Notes: generated by a model from the letters alone, not told the origin. A DNA stretch of 38,087 bases from Candidatus Bathyarchaeota archaeon (GCA_003601835.1 PIYB01000006.1:1-38087); one strand, 5' to 3'. Counted from the first letter of the stretch, positions 1-9,012 are shown. A program made the numbers and translations.

Positions 1-154
1 TGTGGTTGTCATTTTGCTTGCTCCGGTTTATGAATGGAGTTTGGACATGTTATTTCGAATCCATGTTTTTTGTATCATGTTTAAGGTCTGTCTTCGATAT
101 CAAGGTTTTTTACATATGTAAGTTTGTTTTTCGTATTTTTCTTGTAAAACAATT

Positions 155-170
155 GTATACAAAAGTATAC
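155..170. promoter_or_regulatory. Paired GTATAC palindromes, possible operator
   Basis: Two copies of the palindrome GTATAC are separated by four A residues, so the 16 bases form a symmetric site. It lies in AT-rich intergenic DNA nearly 400 bases before the nearest start. It could be a regulator site for a gene to the left of the window. This rests on symmetry alone. Confidence 0.2.
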
Positions 171-486
171 CTGCTCTTAAATTAACACAAATTTGTCTAT
201 AACCGTCAAAATGACTTGTTAAATAAACTGAATCTCGAAACTAGACAAAAAAACAATGCGCAAAAACGAGAACGGAAGAAACCTGCACATTAAAACAGCC
301 CTTAACCAAATCTGCATTCACTTCAAGAAGCAAAACGACAAAAACGGCAAATACACGGCATTTCAACCGCGAAAAACGCTCAGAAAAACAACCAAAACAG
401 CATCACCGCACTTTTCAGCAGCGGTTTGTGCAGCTACTCCCAGTCACCGCAAGAAACAAAGGTTAACGGCGTCTAGCTGCCTAACG

Positions 487-495
487 CTTTTATAC
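487..495 (+). promoter_or_regulatory. TATA box for the KaiC-like gene
   Basis: The sequence CTTTTATAC fits an archaeal TATA box. Transcription would begin near 517, which leaves a leader of about 27 bases before ATG 544 and rules out the upstream ATG at 256 as the start. Confidence 0.5.
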
Positions 496-543
496 GGATC
501 TGAATTTTGTATTATTGCAAGGGTTCCAAGGCGGACGGCTTTT

Positions 544-1512
544 ATGTTGATCCAGCGTATCCCAACGGGAATTCCCAAATTCGACGAACTCATAGAAGGC
601 GGTTTCCCCGTCAACAGCATGATACTTTTAGTCGGGTATCCGGGCGCAGGGAAAACTACCTTCTCAGCCCAATTCCTCTATAATGGAGCTACGAAGCACA
701 GGGCTAGAGGAGTGTATGTGTGTTTCGCTGAGACGAAGGAGACATTCTTAAGGAACATGTTGAGGTTCGGATGGGACTTCGAGAGGCTTGAGCAAGAAGG
801 CAGGGTCGCCATACTAGACCTCTCGGTAACCCGTGAAGCTGGCCTTCAAAAGAACCTTGACACAATCATGGAAACAATGGCCTCACTCAATGCAAGCCGT
901 TTGGTCATAGATTCCTTTTCTGCAATAGGCATGGGGCTGAAAGAATCGATAGACATCCGCATCATGATCCATCTTTTGTATAAGTTCCTAAAGAAGGCGA
1001 ACTGCGTATCAATATTGATCATAGATCAGCCTTGGGGTTCATCCTCCATCGGTGAAGGAATATCCGAGTTTCTCGCTGACGGCATAATTCATTTGGAAAC
1101 ATACTTCGATGAACACGAAATGTTCCGCAGAAGGCTGAGAATACTCAAGATGAGAGGAACAAACCATGCGAAAATGCCGTGTGCGTATGACATTAATTCC
1201 AGAGGCTTCGTGCTTTTCACTCCAGAACCAAGCGTGCCGAAAGTTGAGCGTAAAAGAACGGCGAAACGAAAGGAAGGTGCCGGTGCAAGCAGTAGAAGAA
1301 CGGCGCGCCGCGGAACAGTTGATTTGACCGAAGTAAAAGGAATAGGTCCGAAACGTGCGGAGAAGATAAAGACGTTAGGCATTCGTTTTGCTGAAGATCT
1401 TGCAGAAAGCAACCCGGAGGACATAGTTAGGTTTCTCGGGGTTTCTGAGAAAGTGGCTTCAACATGGGTTAGGAATGCGAAAGCCGCTGTGTCGAAAAAG
1501 AAGTTTTTCTGA
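544..1512 (+). CDS. KaiC/RAD55-like RecA-superfamily ATPase with C-terminal HhH domain
   Basis: This 322-residue protein is a single-domain KaiC-like ATPase of the RecA superfamily. It opens with the family signature (IPTGIPKFDELIEGGFP) followed by a Walker A motif, GYPGAGKTT, near residues 28-36. The strand LVIDSFSA near 120 is the Walker B region. After the ATPase core (about 1-240) comes a basic linker, then a helix-hairpin-helix segment with DLTEVKGIGPKRAEKI near 260-275, a fold that usually binds DNA. KaiC-like archaeal ATPases serve in signalling or DNA metabolism; the HhH tail favours a DNA-linked role here, which is inference. ATG 544 is chosen over 256 because of the TATA box at 487 and because similarity starts exactly at MLIQRIPTG. 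The gene stands alone. Confidence 0.85.
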   Translation: MLIQRIPTGIPKFDELIEGGFPVNSMILLVGYPGAGKTTFSAQFLYNGATKHRARGVYVCFAETKETFLRNMLRFGWDFERLEQEGRVAILDLSVTREAGLQKNLDTIMETMASLNASRLVIDSFSAIGMGLKESIDIRIMIHLLYKFLKKANCVSILIIDQPWGSSSIGEGISEFLADGIIHLETYFDEHEMFRRRLRILKMRGTNHAKMPCAYDINSRGFVLFTPEPSVPKVERKRTAKRKEGAGASSRRTARRGTVDLTEVKGIGPKRAEKIKTLGIRFAEDLAESNPEDIVRFLGVSEKVASTWVRNAKAAVSKKKFF

Positions 1513-1580
1513 GACATCTTTTTTGCGCATTGATTACAGAATCTTAGCGTTATATGGCAAACTGTAAATATTTATTTCTA

Positions 1581-1614
1581 GTTCAGATTAGGGGTTTGAA
1601 TTATGTGTCTGAAC
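1581..1614. promoter_or_regulatory. Inverted repeat upstream of a TATA box
   Basis: Perfect arms GTTCAGA (1581-1587) and TCTGAAC (1608-1614) flank a 20-base spacer. The next bases include a second copy of an AGGGGTTTGAA-like stretch (AAGGGTTTGGA), then a TATA-like CTATATATT at about 1627-1635. The layout suits an operator for the zinc-ribbon gene at 1720, but its function is unproven. Confidence 0.3.
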
Positions 1615-1719
1615 TAAGGGTTTGGACTATATATTAGACATAAACGTTTCAAAAATGGCGTATAATTGTGTTTATTTTCTTCATAATTGTTTTAATATTC
1701 TGAGACAAAAAGGCAAAGT

Positions 1720-2082
1720 ATGCCTCTTGAAAAATCCGCTAGACCGTTCTCTCTACAATCAACATTAAAAAGATCGTTCTCCAGCATAAGGGGGGATTAT
1801 TATAGGTGCCGCTACTGTAACCATGTCATACTGAAGAAACAAGCGAAAATCTCAGGGTACGACTCGGAACATTCACTGCGTCACATTCACTGCCCTCGTT
1901 GCGGGAGAATAATCAGATGGTCCCCAGGAGGCAGCAGATTGCGAAGCATAGTTGAAGGCGTTTGTTTGACGGCGATCGGGGGAGCAGTGGCTTTCATGTT
2001 GTATCCGTTTTTCAACATTTACGGGTTGCAGGCGGGTTTCTTTGCGTCTTTGTACGGTATAATTAAGATTTTTTGTTTGTAA
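1720..2082 (+). CDS. Zinc-ribbon protein with C-terminal membrane segments, function unknown
   Basis: I do not recognise the family of this 120-residue protein. Residues 28-66 form a likely zinc ribbon: CRYC near 30-33 and CPRC near 58-61, the second followed by GRIIRW. The C-terminal 40 residues are hydrophobic (CLTAIGGAVAFMLYPFF and the following stretch) and could make one or two membrane helices, so the ribbon would sit at the inner face of the membrane. The gene is alone, behind a TATA-like site at about 1627. A role in membrane-linked regulation is possible but unsupported. Confidence 0.6.
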   Translation: MPLEKSARPFSLQSTLKRSFSSIRGDYYRCRYCNHVILKKQAKISGYDSEHSLRHIHCPRCGRIIRWSPGGSRLRSIVEGVCLTAIGGAVAFMLYPFFNIYGLQAGFFASLYGIIKIFCL

Positions 2083-2190
2083 AAAATGTCGCATATTTTT
2101 AGGCGTCAGATAGGGGACAGCGAAGATGTGCGCAGTTAGAAAAGCGTTTTTAAGCACGTAAATCGTTCCCTTATCTTGGAGTAGTAGTGT

Positions 2191-2403
2191 ATGCCGAAGA
2201 TAGAAGGCACCTCAAAAGCGGAGCTTTTATGCACGCGTGTGACGCCGCAAATAAAGGAGGCAGTTATCCACGAATCTCAAGTGGAAGGACTGACAGCCTC
2301 AGAATGGTTACGTAATCTCATCGTTAAAGAACTCAAAGAACGAGGAGCTCTCCAAAGAGTCTATAGGTTCCCAAACCTCAGCAGAGTCAGCTCAGAATCT
2401 TAG
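2191..2403 (+). CDS. Small ribbon-helix-helix-like protein
   Basis: This 70-residue protein has the size and pattern of a ribbon-helix-helix DNA-binding protein. A short basic strand (ELLCTRVTPQIKEAV) leads into two helices, with the typical TASEWLRNLIVKEL second helix. Such proteins bind DNA as dimers, often at their own promoter. No toxin-like partner lies next to it: the 255 bases downstream hold no convincing gene. The assignment rests on pattern only; it could also be an unrelated small helical protein. Confidence 0.55.
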   Translation: MPKIEGTSKAELLCTRVTPQIKEAVIHESQVEGLTASEWLRNLIVKELKERGALQRVYRFPNLSRVSSES

Positions 2404-2658
2404 GCCGGCTTGTTCCTTCAGACTTGTTCTTTAAGCCTCCGAGCTGCGGTTCTCAGCTTAACTCATCATTCATCTCTAAACTGATTGTTTTTGTAGCAAC
2501 ACAAGTTCATATGGAAAGAGCGATGCTTCCAGAATTTTATAGCCCGTTCGTTTTCAACGCGTTTAAACCATTTGTCCCAAGAAAACATGGCTGGAAAAAT
2601 AATTTCTAGAAAAATCTCTTAAGTAGTTATCCTCAATTGTAGTAGATCGGGATTTGCC

Positions 2659-4092
2659 TTGGAAGAATTAACCCAGTTCGCCGTGGATTTTGCTGGAAGC
2701 CTCAAAGCAGAGTATGCTGAGGCTAGGTTTCAATCAGACGTAAAAGAAGTGGTGATCCTGAAAAACGGGTTCACTGAAGCATTGGCGTTTCAGGAATCCA
2801 AAGGCATCAGCGTAAGAGTTGTAGCCGGGAACTCTCTAGGTTTCGCGTCGGCAAGCAGGCTGACGAAAAAGGCTGTCCGTTCTGCTGTAAGACAAGCTGT
2901 GAAGCTAGCTCGAGCCGCCTCAAAAATTCCGGGGAAAGGCGTTTCGATGAGTGAATGTGATTTAGGAAAAGCAAATGTGAAGGTCAAACCAGTCATCAAA
3001 TTCGCCGATGTAGACCTTGAAACACGGGTCCAATTGTTAAAAGAAGTTGATCAGTGTGCACAAGAGTCCGCTGCAAAGGTCAAGGTTAAGATGCCTGCAC
3101 GCATGCTAAACTTCACCACTTGGATCACTGAGAAGAATGTCGTAACAAGTGATGGAGCGCGTGTTCACAGCGTTACACCCAGAGTTGCATTGTCCTCGCT
3201 CTTGACCGCTTTGCATCCTCAATCAGGCATTGTTCAGAGATCATTCAATCTGGGGGGCACAGGGGGCTGGGAAGTTGTGAAAGAATGGAATATGTTCGAG
3301 CTCTTCGCAGAAGAAGCGAGCTCTCTGTCAAGAATTCTCCTTGAGGCTAAAAAAGCTCCTAAAGGCGTAGTAGACCTTGTTCTCGGACCTGAAGTCATCG
3401 GTCTTGTCAGCCACGAATCTTCTGGGCATCCCGGTGAGGCGGATAGAATACTTGGAAGAGAAGCTGCACAAGCAGGGGAAACCTATCTGAAACCGGACTC
3501 TCTGGGGCTACGTGTGGGGTCCTCGCATGTGAACGTTGTTGACGACCCAACTGTGAAGGGGTCATTCGGGTACTACGAGTATGATGATGAAGGGGTGAAG
3601 GCTAGGAAAAGAACGTTGATCAAGGAAGGAGTTATCAACGAATTTCTTCATAACCGTGAAACCGCCAGCGTTTTCAGGGTTACCAGCAACGGAGCATCGA
3701 GAGCCGTGGCTTATAATCGTGAGCCGATCGTGAGAATGGCAAACACGTTTCTTGAGCCGGGAGACTACACGAAGGAGGAGCTTTTCGAGGGAGTGAAGGA
3801 CGGCGTCTACATTAAGAACTTCATGGAATGGAACATTGACGACAGAAGGTTCAACCAGCGGTATGTTGGACTGGAAGCATACCGAATAAAGAACGGGGAA
3901 CTAAGCGAAATGGTGAAGAACCCGGTTCTCGAGGTGACAACAATCGGTCTCTGGTCGGCGGTTGACGCCGTCGGGAAAGACTTAGAGTTTCAGGCAGCCT
4001 ACTGTGGAAAAGGAGACCCTATGCAGGGCATACCTGTGTGGACTGGAGGACCGCACGTACGTTTAAGAAAGATTAGGCTTGGAGGGGCATAA
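2659..4092 (+). CDS. tldD: TldD-family metalloprotease
   Basis: This is the catalytic TldD subunit of the TldD/TldE (PmbA) heterodimeric zinc protease, 477 residues, the usual length. The zinc-binding motif HESSGHPGEADR near residue 254 gives the HExxxH pattern, and the later YYEYDDEGVKARKRTLIKEG stretch is typical of the family. In bacteria the pair trims modified peptides such as microcin B17 and degrades unfolded peptides; archaeal substrates are unknown. The start is a TTG at 2659. Its stop lies two bases before the ATG of pmbA, so the two are translated as one unit. Confidence 0.9.
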   Translation: MEELTQFAVDFAGSLKAEYAEARFQSDVKEVVILKNGFTEALAFQESKGISVRVVAGNSLGFASASRLTKKAVRSAVRQAVKLARAASKIPGKGVSMSECDLGKANVKVKPVIKFADVDLETRVQLLKEVDQCAQESAAKVKVKMPARMLNFTTWITEKNVVTSDGARVHSVTPRVALSSLLTALHPQSGIVQRSFNLGGTGGWEVVKEWNMFELFAEEASSLSRILLEAKKAPKGVVDLVLGPEVIGLVSHESSGHPGEADRILGREAAQAGETYLKPDSLGLRVGSSHVNVVDDPTVKGSFGYYEYDDEGVKARKRTLIKEGVINEFLHNRETASVFRVTSNGASRAVAYNREPIVRMANTFLEPGDYTKEELFEGVKDGVYIKNFMEWNIDDRRFNQRYVGLEAYRIKNGELSEMVKNPVLEVTTIGLWSAVDAVGKDLEFQAAYCGKGDPMQGIPVWTGGPHVRLRKIRLGGA

Positions 4093-4093
4093 A

Positions 4094-5425
4094 ATGAAGA
4101 AAAGTGAGATTCCAACCTTCGTTGTCAACCTAGCCTTAGAAAAAGGCGCAACTGATGTTGTTGCAGAACTCGAAGATCAACAGCGGGTTATGATCCGCTT
4201 CTCGAACAACGAGATCACCGTTTCAAAATTCTATCAAGAGACACTTCTCAGCGTTTTCTTGATGATAAAGAAGCACAGAACAGCCACAGTCTTGCCCGTG
4301 TCATCAACTAGGAACCTTAAGAAAGCCGTAGAAACCCTTGTGAAAACCGCTAAGGTCACGCCGCCCGCAGACATCTACGTTCCGCTTCCGAAGGGACCGT
4401 TCCAGTATAATCCAACATTGCAGAGTGCACCAAAAACCTCGCTTAGTCCAAATAAGCTAATCGGATACGTCAAAGACGGAATAGACGGCGCTTTGCAGGA
4501 AGGCGCCAAGAAAGTTGCGGGAACGCTCATTGCATCCAAATCTAAGTCAACACTATGCACTTCTGGCCAAGTTTATGCAACACAGGAAGGAGGAGGACTA
4601 GAATTGTCCATTCGAGCTTTTGTGTCTGATGTGTCCTCCGGACATTCTGTTTCCATAAGCAGAAACGAAGAAGGATTTAACCCTGCTGAAGCTGGAGAAT
4701 CAGCTGGCAGAATCGCTAAGGCTGCTGCGAATCCTACACAGGGACAACCAGGCAGATTCACTGCGCTTCTAGGACCCTTGATCTTCGCCGATCTGGTGAA
4801 CCAGATAGGAACACGAACTTCAGCGTTCATGGTGGATGCCGGTCGGTCTTTTCTTACGGGAAAGATAGGACAAGAAGTTGCATGCGACAAGTTTACACTC
4901 GTAGATGATCCAACGGTTGCGGATGCTTTCAGCGTTAGAGCTTTCGATGATGAAGGGGTCCCAACCCGGAGAAACATCATCATAGATAGAGGCGTGCTGA
5001 AGACTTACTTGCACAATAGCACAACCGCTAAAAAATTCGGTGCGGAAACAACTGCTAACGCGGGGTTAATTGCACCTCGACCGTGGAATTTGATCGTTCA
5101 ACCGGGAGAGAAATCATTCGAGCAGTTACTGGGAGAAATAGATAACGGTATCTACGTTACAAACGACTGGTACCTGAGATATCAGAACTACCGAACGGGC
5201 GACTTCTCCACAATCCCCCGAGACGGCATGTTTCTCATCAAGAATGGGCAAATCTCGGCTTCAATAAGGGAGCTAAGAATAAGCGACAACATGCTGCGGA
5301 TCATGCGGAACATAAGAGATTTAAGCCGATCTCGATCGTGGATCAGGTGGTGGGAAGTAAGCATCCCCACATTAACACCTTACGCAGTCATCGAAGACTT
5401 AAACTTTACGAAATCCGGCATGTGA
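4094..5425 (+). CDS. pmbA: TldE/PmbA protease subunit
   Basis: This 443-residue protein is the non-metal-binding partner of TldD. It keeps the family fold and the VDDPTVADAFSVRAFDDEG segment matching the same part of TldD, but lacks HExxxH, as expected. ATG 4094 is the start: GGAGGGG at 4081-4087 ends six bases before it, while the upstream TTG at 4079 overlaps that site. The subunit is needed for proteolysis by the complex. An intact adjacent pair argues that this part of the sequence is accurate. Confidence 0.9.
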   Translation: MKKSEIPTFVVNLALEKGATDVVAELEDQQRVMIRFSNNEITVSKFYQETLLSVFLMIKKHRTATVLPVSSTRNLKKAVETLVKTAKVTPPADIYVPLPKGPFQYNPTLQSAPKTSLSPNKLIGYVKDGIDGALQEGAKKVAGTLIASKSKSTLCTSGQVYATQEGGGLELSIRAFVSDVSSGHSVSISRNEEGFNPAEAGESAGRIAKAAANPTQGQPGRFTALLGPLIFADLVNQIGTRTSAFMVDAGRSFLTGKIGQEVACDKFTLVDDPTVADAFSVRAFDDEGVPTRRNIIIDRGVLKTYLHNSTTAKKFGAETTANAGLIAPRPWNLIVQPGEKSFEQLLGEIDNGIYVTNDWYLRYQNYRTGDFSTIPRDGMFLIKNGQISASIRELRISDNMLRIMRNIRDLSRSRSWIRWWEVSIPTLTPYAVIEDLNFTKSGM

Positions 5426-5636
5426 AAAACCAAAAATCCACCGTGCAAACCGGTCGATCTTCATGTTTCGCTGAAACCGTTCAACGTAAAGGACAATCTT
5501 TCATAGACCGGTCTAAAGAATCTCCAGAGTCAAATATTGATTCTGTAGGCTGAAAAAACAAAAAGGGGGATAGAAAAAGTAGGCGTGTCAAGCTTAAGGA
5601 CGCAAGACACTTTTCCGTGGAGGTTACCAGTTCAGC
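5426..5636. other. Intergenic region between convergent genes
   Basis: Between pmbA and the convergent winged-helix gene I see no reading frame with family features. It includes a perfect 12-base palindrome, TAGACCGGTCTA, near 5505-5516, and an A- and G-rich run near 5550-5575. Confidence 0.5.
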
Positions 5637-5933
5637 TTACTTATACTGAGCGTAAACTGCTGATGGAAGAGCCTTCTTTTTGTGATAAAGTTCTCCTTCA
5701 ATTCTTTTGAAGTACCCTATGACATCCTTGCCTTTCGGGGTCAACGCGAACACTGTTGAACCGTCATTATCCTTCTCCAACAGAAGATCTTGGCTTATCA
5801 AGAAATCCAAGTATTTTTTCAGTCTTGTCCAAGAAAGATTTGCACGATACATAATGTGCGTCGGCTTCTTTTTCCCCTCAGCAACTGCCTTCAGAATATC
5901 GATGTATATCTCCATTTGAGACCTTCGGGTCAT
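5637..5933 (-). CDS. Winged-helix transcriptional regulator
   Basis: This 98-residue protein is a typical small archaeal winged-helix protein. MTRRSQMEIYIDILKAVAEG forms the first helix; THIMYRANLSWTRLKKYLDFL is the helix-turn-helix; the wing follows, and LTPKGKDVIGYFKRIE is the characteristic closing helix (PF14947-like). Length fits the family. ATG 5933 is preferred to the ATG at 5951 because a TATA box at 5969-5977 places transcription start near 5947, and GAGGTC sits just before ATG 5933. It lies next to decayed carbohydrate genes and might once have controlled them, but nothing in the sequence shows this. Confidence 0.8.
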   Translation of the reverse strand: MTRRSQMEIYIDILKAVAEGKKKPTHIMYRANLSWTRLKKYLDFLISQDLLLEKDNDGSTVFALTPKGKDVIGYFKRIEGELYHKKKALPSAVYAQYK

Positions 5934-5968
5934 CTTGACCTCGCCGAACACGTATTCCGAACGCTGCG

Positions 5969-5977
5969 CTTATAAGC
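5969..5977 (-). promoter_or_regulatory. TATA box for the winged-helix gene
   Basis: Read on the minus strand, GCTTATAAGC is a good TATA box about 40 bases before ATG 5933. It would place the in-frame ATG at 5951 outside the transcript. Confidence 0.5.
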
Positions 5978-6075
5978 TTTATGAACCATGGGAATATGTG
6001 GCTGCTTTTCGGTAGGAAACAATGCACAAGTTATTGTTGCTGAAACATGCGTTTACTACATTTTCCGGCTCGAGG

Positions 6076-6912
6076 TTAGATTATGCCCATTCTTTTCAGA
6101 ACATTTCTTAGTTCATCCTTCTCTTCATCCGTAAGCGTTTCCATAGGCAACCTAAGCGGACCGCCGTGCAAACCTGTGAGACCCATGCAAGCTTTGCCGA
6201 TGCTCATGTACATGTAGTTGCCTCTGAGAATAGACGGAATTATGGATGGGCTTTTTCGAGCCTTCATGAACCTTCCTACAAGCTCATTTATCGGCAACAA
6301 TTTTTTCAAAGCATCCATAGCTCGGGGAAAATCTCCTTCGTTGGCTGCCTCGTAAACATCGTAGCTTATGGACGGCGCGAAATTCCCAATGAAGGTAACG
6401 AAGCCCTTGTACTTTAGACCGTACGCGGCTGAACCGACATAATGCATCTCACCTAACCCGCATAACAAGACCATATCATTCTCGTCAATCAAGGCGGCTT
6501 TCCACGCGTAGTCACCTGCATTCGGAGAATTGTCTTTTAAAGCCACAATGTTTTCAATCTTCGAAAACCGCTGCGTAAGGGCGGGATCAATCAGCACACC
6601 TGAGACGGCTGGATTGTTGTACACCATCACACCTATCTTTATCGAGTCAGCTACTTGTTTGTAGTGTCTATACAAGGCTTCCACAGTCGGCGTGTGGTAG
6701 TATGGTGGAACAACCAATGCGCAGTCCGCTCTAACCATCTCAACATATTTAGCCATCTTAACGGTCTCCCGGGTTCCGGAGTGAGACACACCTGCAATCA
6801 CAGGCACGCGACCATCCACCGTTTCAACCACGGTCTTAATGACATTCTTCTGCTCTTCAATGGAGTTCGCGTAAAACTCGGTTGTGCTGCCGTTTGTCAT
6901 TATGACGACGTC
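6076..6912 (-). pseudogene. DapA-family aldolase, N-terminally truncated
   Basis: This is a remnant of a dihydrodipicolinate synthase / N-acetylneuraminate lyase family TIM-barrel aldolase. The sequence picks up in the middle of the family's GSTGEF motif (here TNGSTTEFYANS), so the first 40 or so residues, including the first barrel strand, are missing. The rest looks complete: PPYYHTP, the tyrosine in VMVYNNP, and the Schiff-base lysine in VALKDNS are kept, and the C-terminus is intact. The missing front end is replaced by the tail of a GH4 gene in another frame, which marks a deletion junction near 6903-6915. The ATG at 6900 is internal to the old gene. The substrate was probably a sugar-derived keto acid, given the neighbour; that is inference. 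Confidence 0.75.
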
Positions 6913-7942
6913 TCTATTGCACCCCTGTTTAGCACGTTCACAACGTGAATCGCCTTTCGGTTATCCAGAATTCCTTCAACTATTTCTACAACTTCCACTC
7001 CTTCAGATGCAGGCACCGCCTTTAGAGAAACTTCGTTCTTTTCTCCTCGTGACATTGTTTCCACAAGCGACTCCCATTTTTCCACCCGTGCTCTGCCACG
7101 TTCCATGTTGTGCACCTTTAGCCCATACTTCATCTTGAGCCCTTGAAGCCGACCTTTGTATTCTTCCTCCAGCTGGCATAATGAAGGGAAAAATTCAGTC
7201 CAGTGACTCCAACAGTAAGGCAGCACGCCATAGTTTTCAAGTCCCCACCTTTGAACCGGGTTTTCAATTCTCTCCCTTAACGTTGGGAAGGCATCCTCCC
7301 CATCCTTAAATCGAAGGTCCAAGATAGCTGCACAGTGGTTCAACCCAGCAGCAGGTGCAGGCAACAACAGGTCTTCCGGTTCAACCCCCATGAGGCGACC
7401 TAGATATTTACCGTTTCTCGGAATAGAAGAGCATGTGCATAATCCGACGCTTTTTATTCTGCTATTTCTGTTCATAGCCATCGTGTTTGCTGTTACAGGA
7501 TTCGTGTAGTTGAAAACCCAAGCATCCGGAGAAACTTCCTCGAGATCTTTACATACTTCCACGAGTACAGGGATGTGCCAGAAGGCTCTCATAATCCCGC
7601 CGGGGTCCTATAGAATCAGCTATAGGCATGTAGACGCCGTATTTCGCCGGTATTTCAATGTCTTTTTCCCCAAGCATCGAAGCCGCCGACAGAAATTGCA
7701 GTGATAACGAAGTCAGCGTCAACCAGCGACTCTCTTTGATCCGTAGTGCTCTCAACCTTGAGGTCTACCCCTTCCTTTTCCACCAATCTTTTTGAAAGAG
7801 CCGCCATCATCTTCAACCGGTCAGCGTTCACATCCATCAGCGTAACGGTGCTTCCGCTTAAGATACTGGACTATAAGAAAAGCCTCATCAACTGCGGGGT
7901 GAAAGTGCTACTTCCCCCTCCAATAATGGTTATCTTGACCAT
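6900..7942 (-). pseudogene. Glycoside hydrolase family 4, broken
   Basis: This is a GH4-type NAD-dependent glycosidase (alpha-glucosidase or alpha-galacturonidase type). ATG 7942 begins MVKITIIGGGSSTFTP, the family's NAD-binding start, and FNYTNPVTANTMAM, GLCTCSSIP and GLNH follow in order. It carries four defects. An in-frame TAG at 7871-7873 sits where family members often have Gln. A one-base insertion lies in a G run at 7668-7671 and another in a C run at 7602-7605. The 3' end is cut after HVVNVLNRGAI and joined to the DapA-family remnant. A TATA-like TTTTATATGC near 7977-7988 shows the old promoter remains. Two homopolymer indels could be sequencing errors, but the nonsense codon and truncation are independent of them. 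Confidence 0.8.
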
Positions 7943-8305
7943 GCTTATCACCACGGCGATTCCAACAAAGCCATAGCATATAAAACTATTACCTTCCCGC
8001 GATTTCAGTCACACTTTATTTCAGCAGCTAGCCAAAGATATTCTAGCCTGAAACATGGTATGGCTAAAAGACGTCGCCAAGCCTAGTCTCTACCTATGCT
8101 TTGATTAGGAATTCTGAACATGTACGGCTGATTTGAATAGTATTAATTAAACTCGTAAAACCTCAGCGTTCTGCAATCAAGATTACAGCTATCGTACAAT
8201 CTGCTGATTCATCTGGCAGACTCCGTGTTCTATTAAGAGCCTTCAAAAACGATGCATGGGGCGGCTTCGTTACGCCTAAAGATCCCTGCTCCTGCCAAGA
8301 GATGG
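7943..8305. other. Intergenic region
   Basis: About 360 bases lie between the 3' end of the acetate transporter gene and the start of the GH4 remnant, both on the minus strand. Apart from the TATA-like site of the GH4 remnant near 7980 I see no gene, repeat or stable RNA. Confidence 0.5.
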
Positions 8306-8866
8306 CTACCCTATGGGCAGAACGTTTCTTTTGTAAGTCTCGTTCAGTATTTCGGCGATAGCCAAGTACACAGCACTTGATCCACAGAAGATTCCTTCGT
8401 ATCCAGCGAGAATCTTGATCGCACCTATCCCTGTGAAATCCCCAATTGCCAAGATGAAGAAAAGAATGGTGAGCGTTATGAAAACAACTTGTAAAGCCTT
8501 ATTTGATTTGAACGTTGCCGCAGTCATCAAAGCGGTGAAGATTCCCCAAGCCAACAGATAAGCCCCAACAGCAGTCTTCGACGGAGCAGCAGCCAGCCCC
8601 ATCGTCGGCAGAAGATTGATGGCTACGAACGACCACCAGAACAGCCCATAAGAAGTGAACGCTGTCAAACCGAAAGTTTTCTTTTGTTTAGCTTCAAGCA
8701 AACCGGCAATTATCTGCGCTAAGCCTCCGTAGAACAGTCCCATAGGAAGAATCATTCCCATAGCATCCGTACTGAGCAACCCTGCGTTCAAAAGGTTGAG
8801 AAGAATCGTCGTGAAGCCAAACCCCATCAAGCCAAGGGGACCGGGATTCAAAGATTCTTCAGACAT
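8306..8866 (-). CDS. satP: SatP/YaaH (GPR1/FUN34) family acetate transporter
   Basis: The family signature NPGPLGLMGFG opens the mature protein, followed by six hydrophobic segments over about 186 residues, the normal size for this family of acetate/succinate-proton symporters in the cytoplasmic membrane. GLFYGGLAQIIAGLLE and FTSYGLFWWSF are typical helices 2 and 3. A longer start at 8917 is unlikely because a TATA box (8917-8926) overlaps it; ATG 8866 (MSEESLNPGP) has AGGTG upstream. An intact acetate transporter fits an acetogenic or acetate-using life, which is inference. It stands alone next to decayed sugar genes. Confidence 0.88.
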   Translation of the reverse strand: MSEESLNPGPLGLMGFGFTTILLNLLNAGLLSTDAMGMILPMGLFYGGLAQIIAGLLEAKQKKTFGLTAFTSYGLFWWSFVAINLLPTMGLAAAPSKTAVGAYLLAWGIFTALMTAATFKSNKALQVVFITLTILFFILAIGDFTGIGAIKILAGYEGIFCGSSAVYLAIAEILNETYKRNVLPIG

Positions 8867-8916
8867 GTCCGCACACCTGAACGTATCCGTATGAGCCTTT
8901 CCTTGCATTGATTTCA

Positions 8917-8926
8917 TTTATAAAGT
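8917..8926 (-). promoter_or_regulatory. TATA box for satP
   Basis: The minus strand reads CTTTATAAAT here. The predicted transcript start near 8896 lies between the two candidate ATGs, which selects ATG 8866 as the satP start. Confidence 0.5.
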
Positions 8927-9012
8927 TACCTGAAAACGCGCCGTGCGGAACCGTGTCAAGGTAAAAACATTAAAGCGTTATGGTTGGGAAACGTACGGAG
9001 CTGCTTGGATTT

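Larger units (their letters stand above)
1..543. other. Intergenic region, no gene recognised
   Basis: This AT-rich stretch precedes the KaiC-like gene. One reading frame is open from 256 into that gene, but the 96 residues it would add are rich in Lys, Thr and Asn, resemble no family, and lie before a good TATA box at 487-495, so I do not count them as coding. The only structure I see is a 12-base palindrome, TTACATATGTAA, near 109-120 and the GTATAC pair listed separately. Confidence 0.6.

Noticed and set aside
256-543. In-frame N-terminal extension of the KaiC-like protein
   Set aside because: Low-complexity residues, no family match, and it lies before the TATA box at 487-495.
2424-2609. 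61-codon frame after the RHH-like gene
   Set aside because: No ribosome-binding site, odd composition and no motif; treated as chance.
5338-5553. 71-codon frame overlapping the end of pmbA
   Set aside because: Overlaps a conserved gene in another frame and has no family features.
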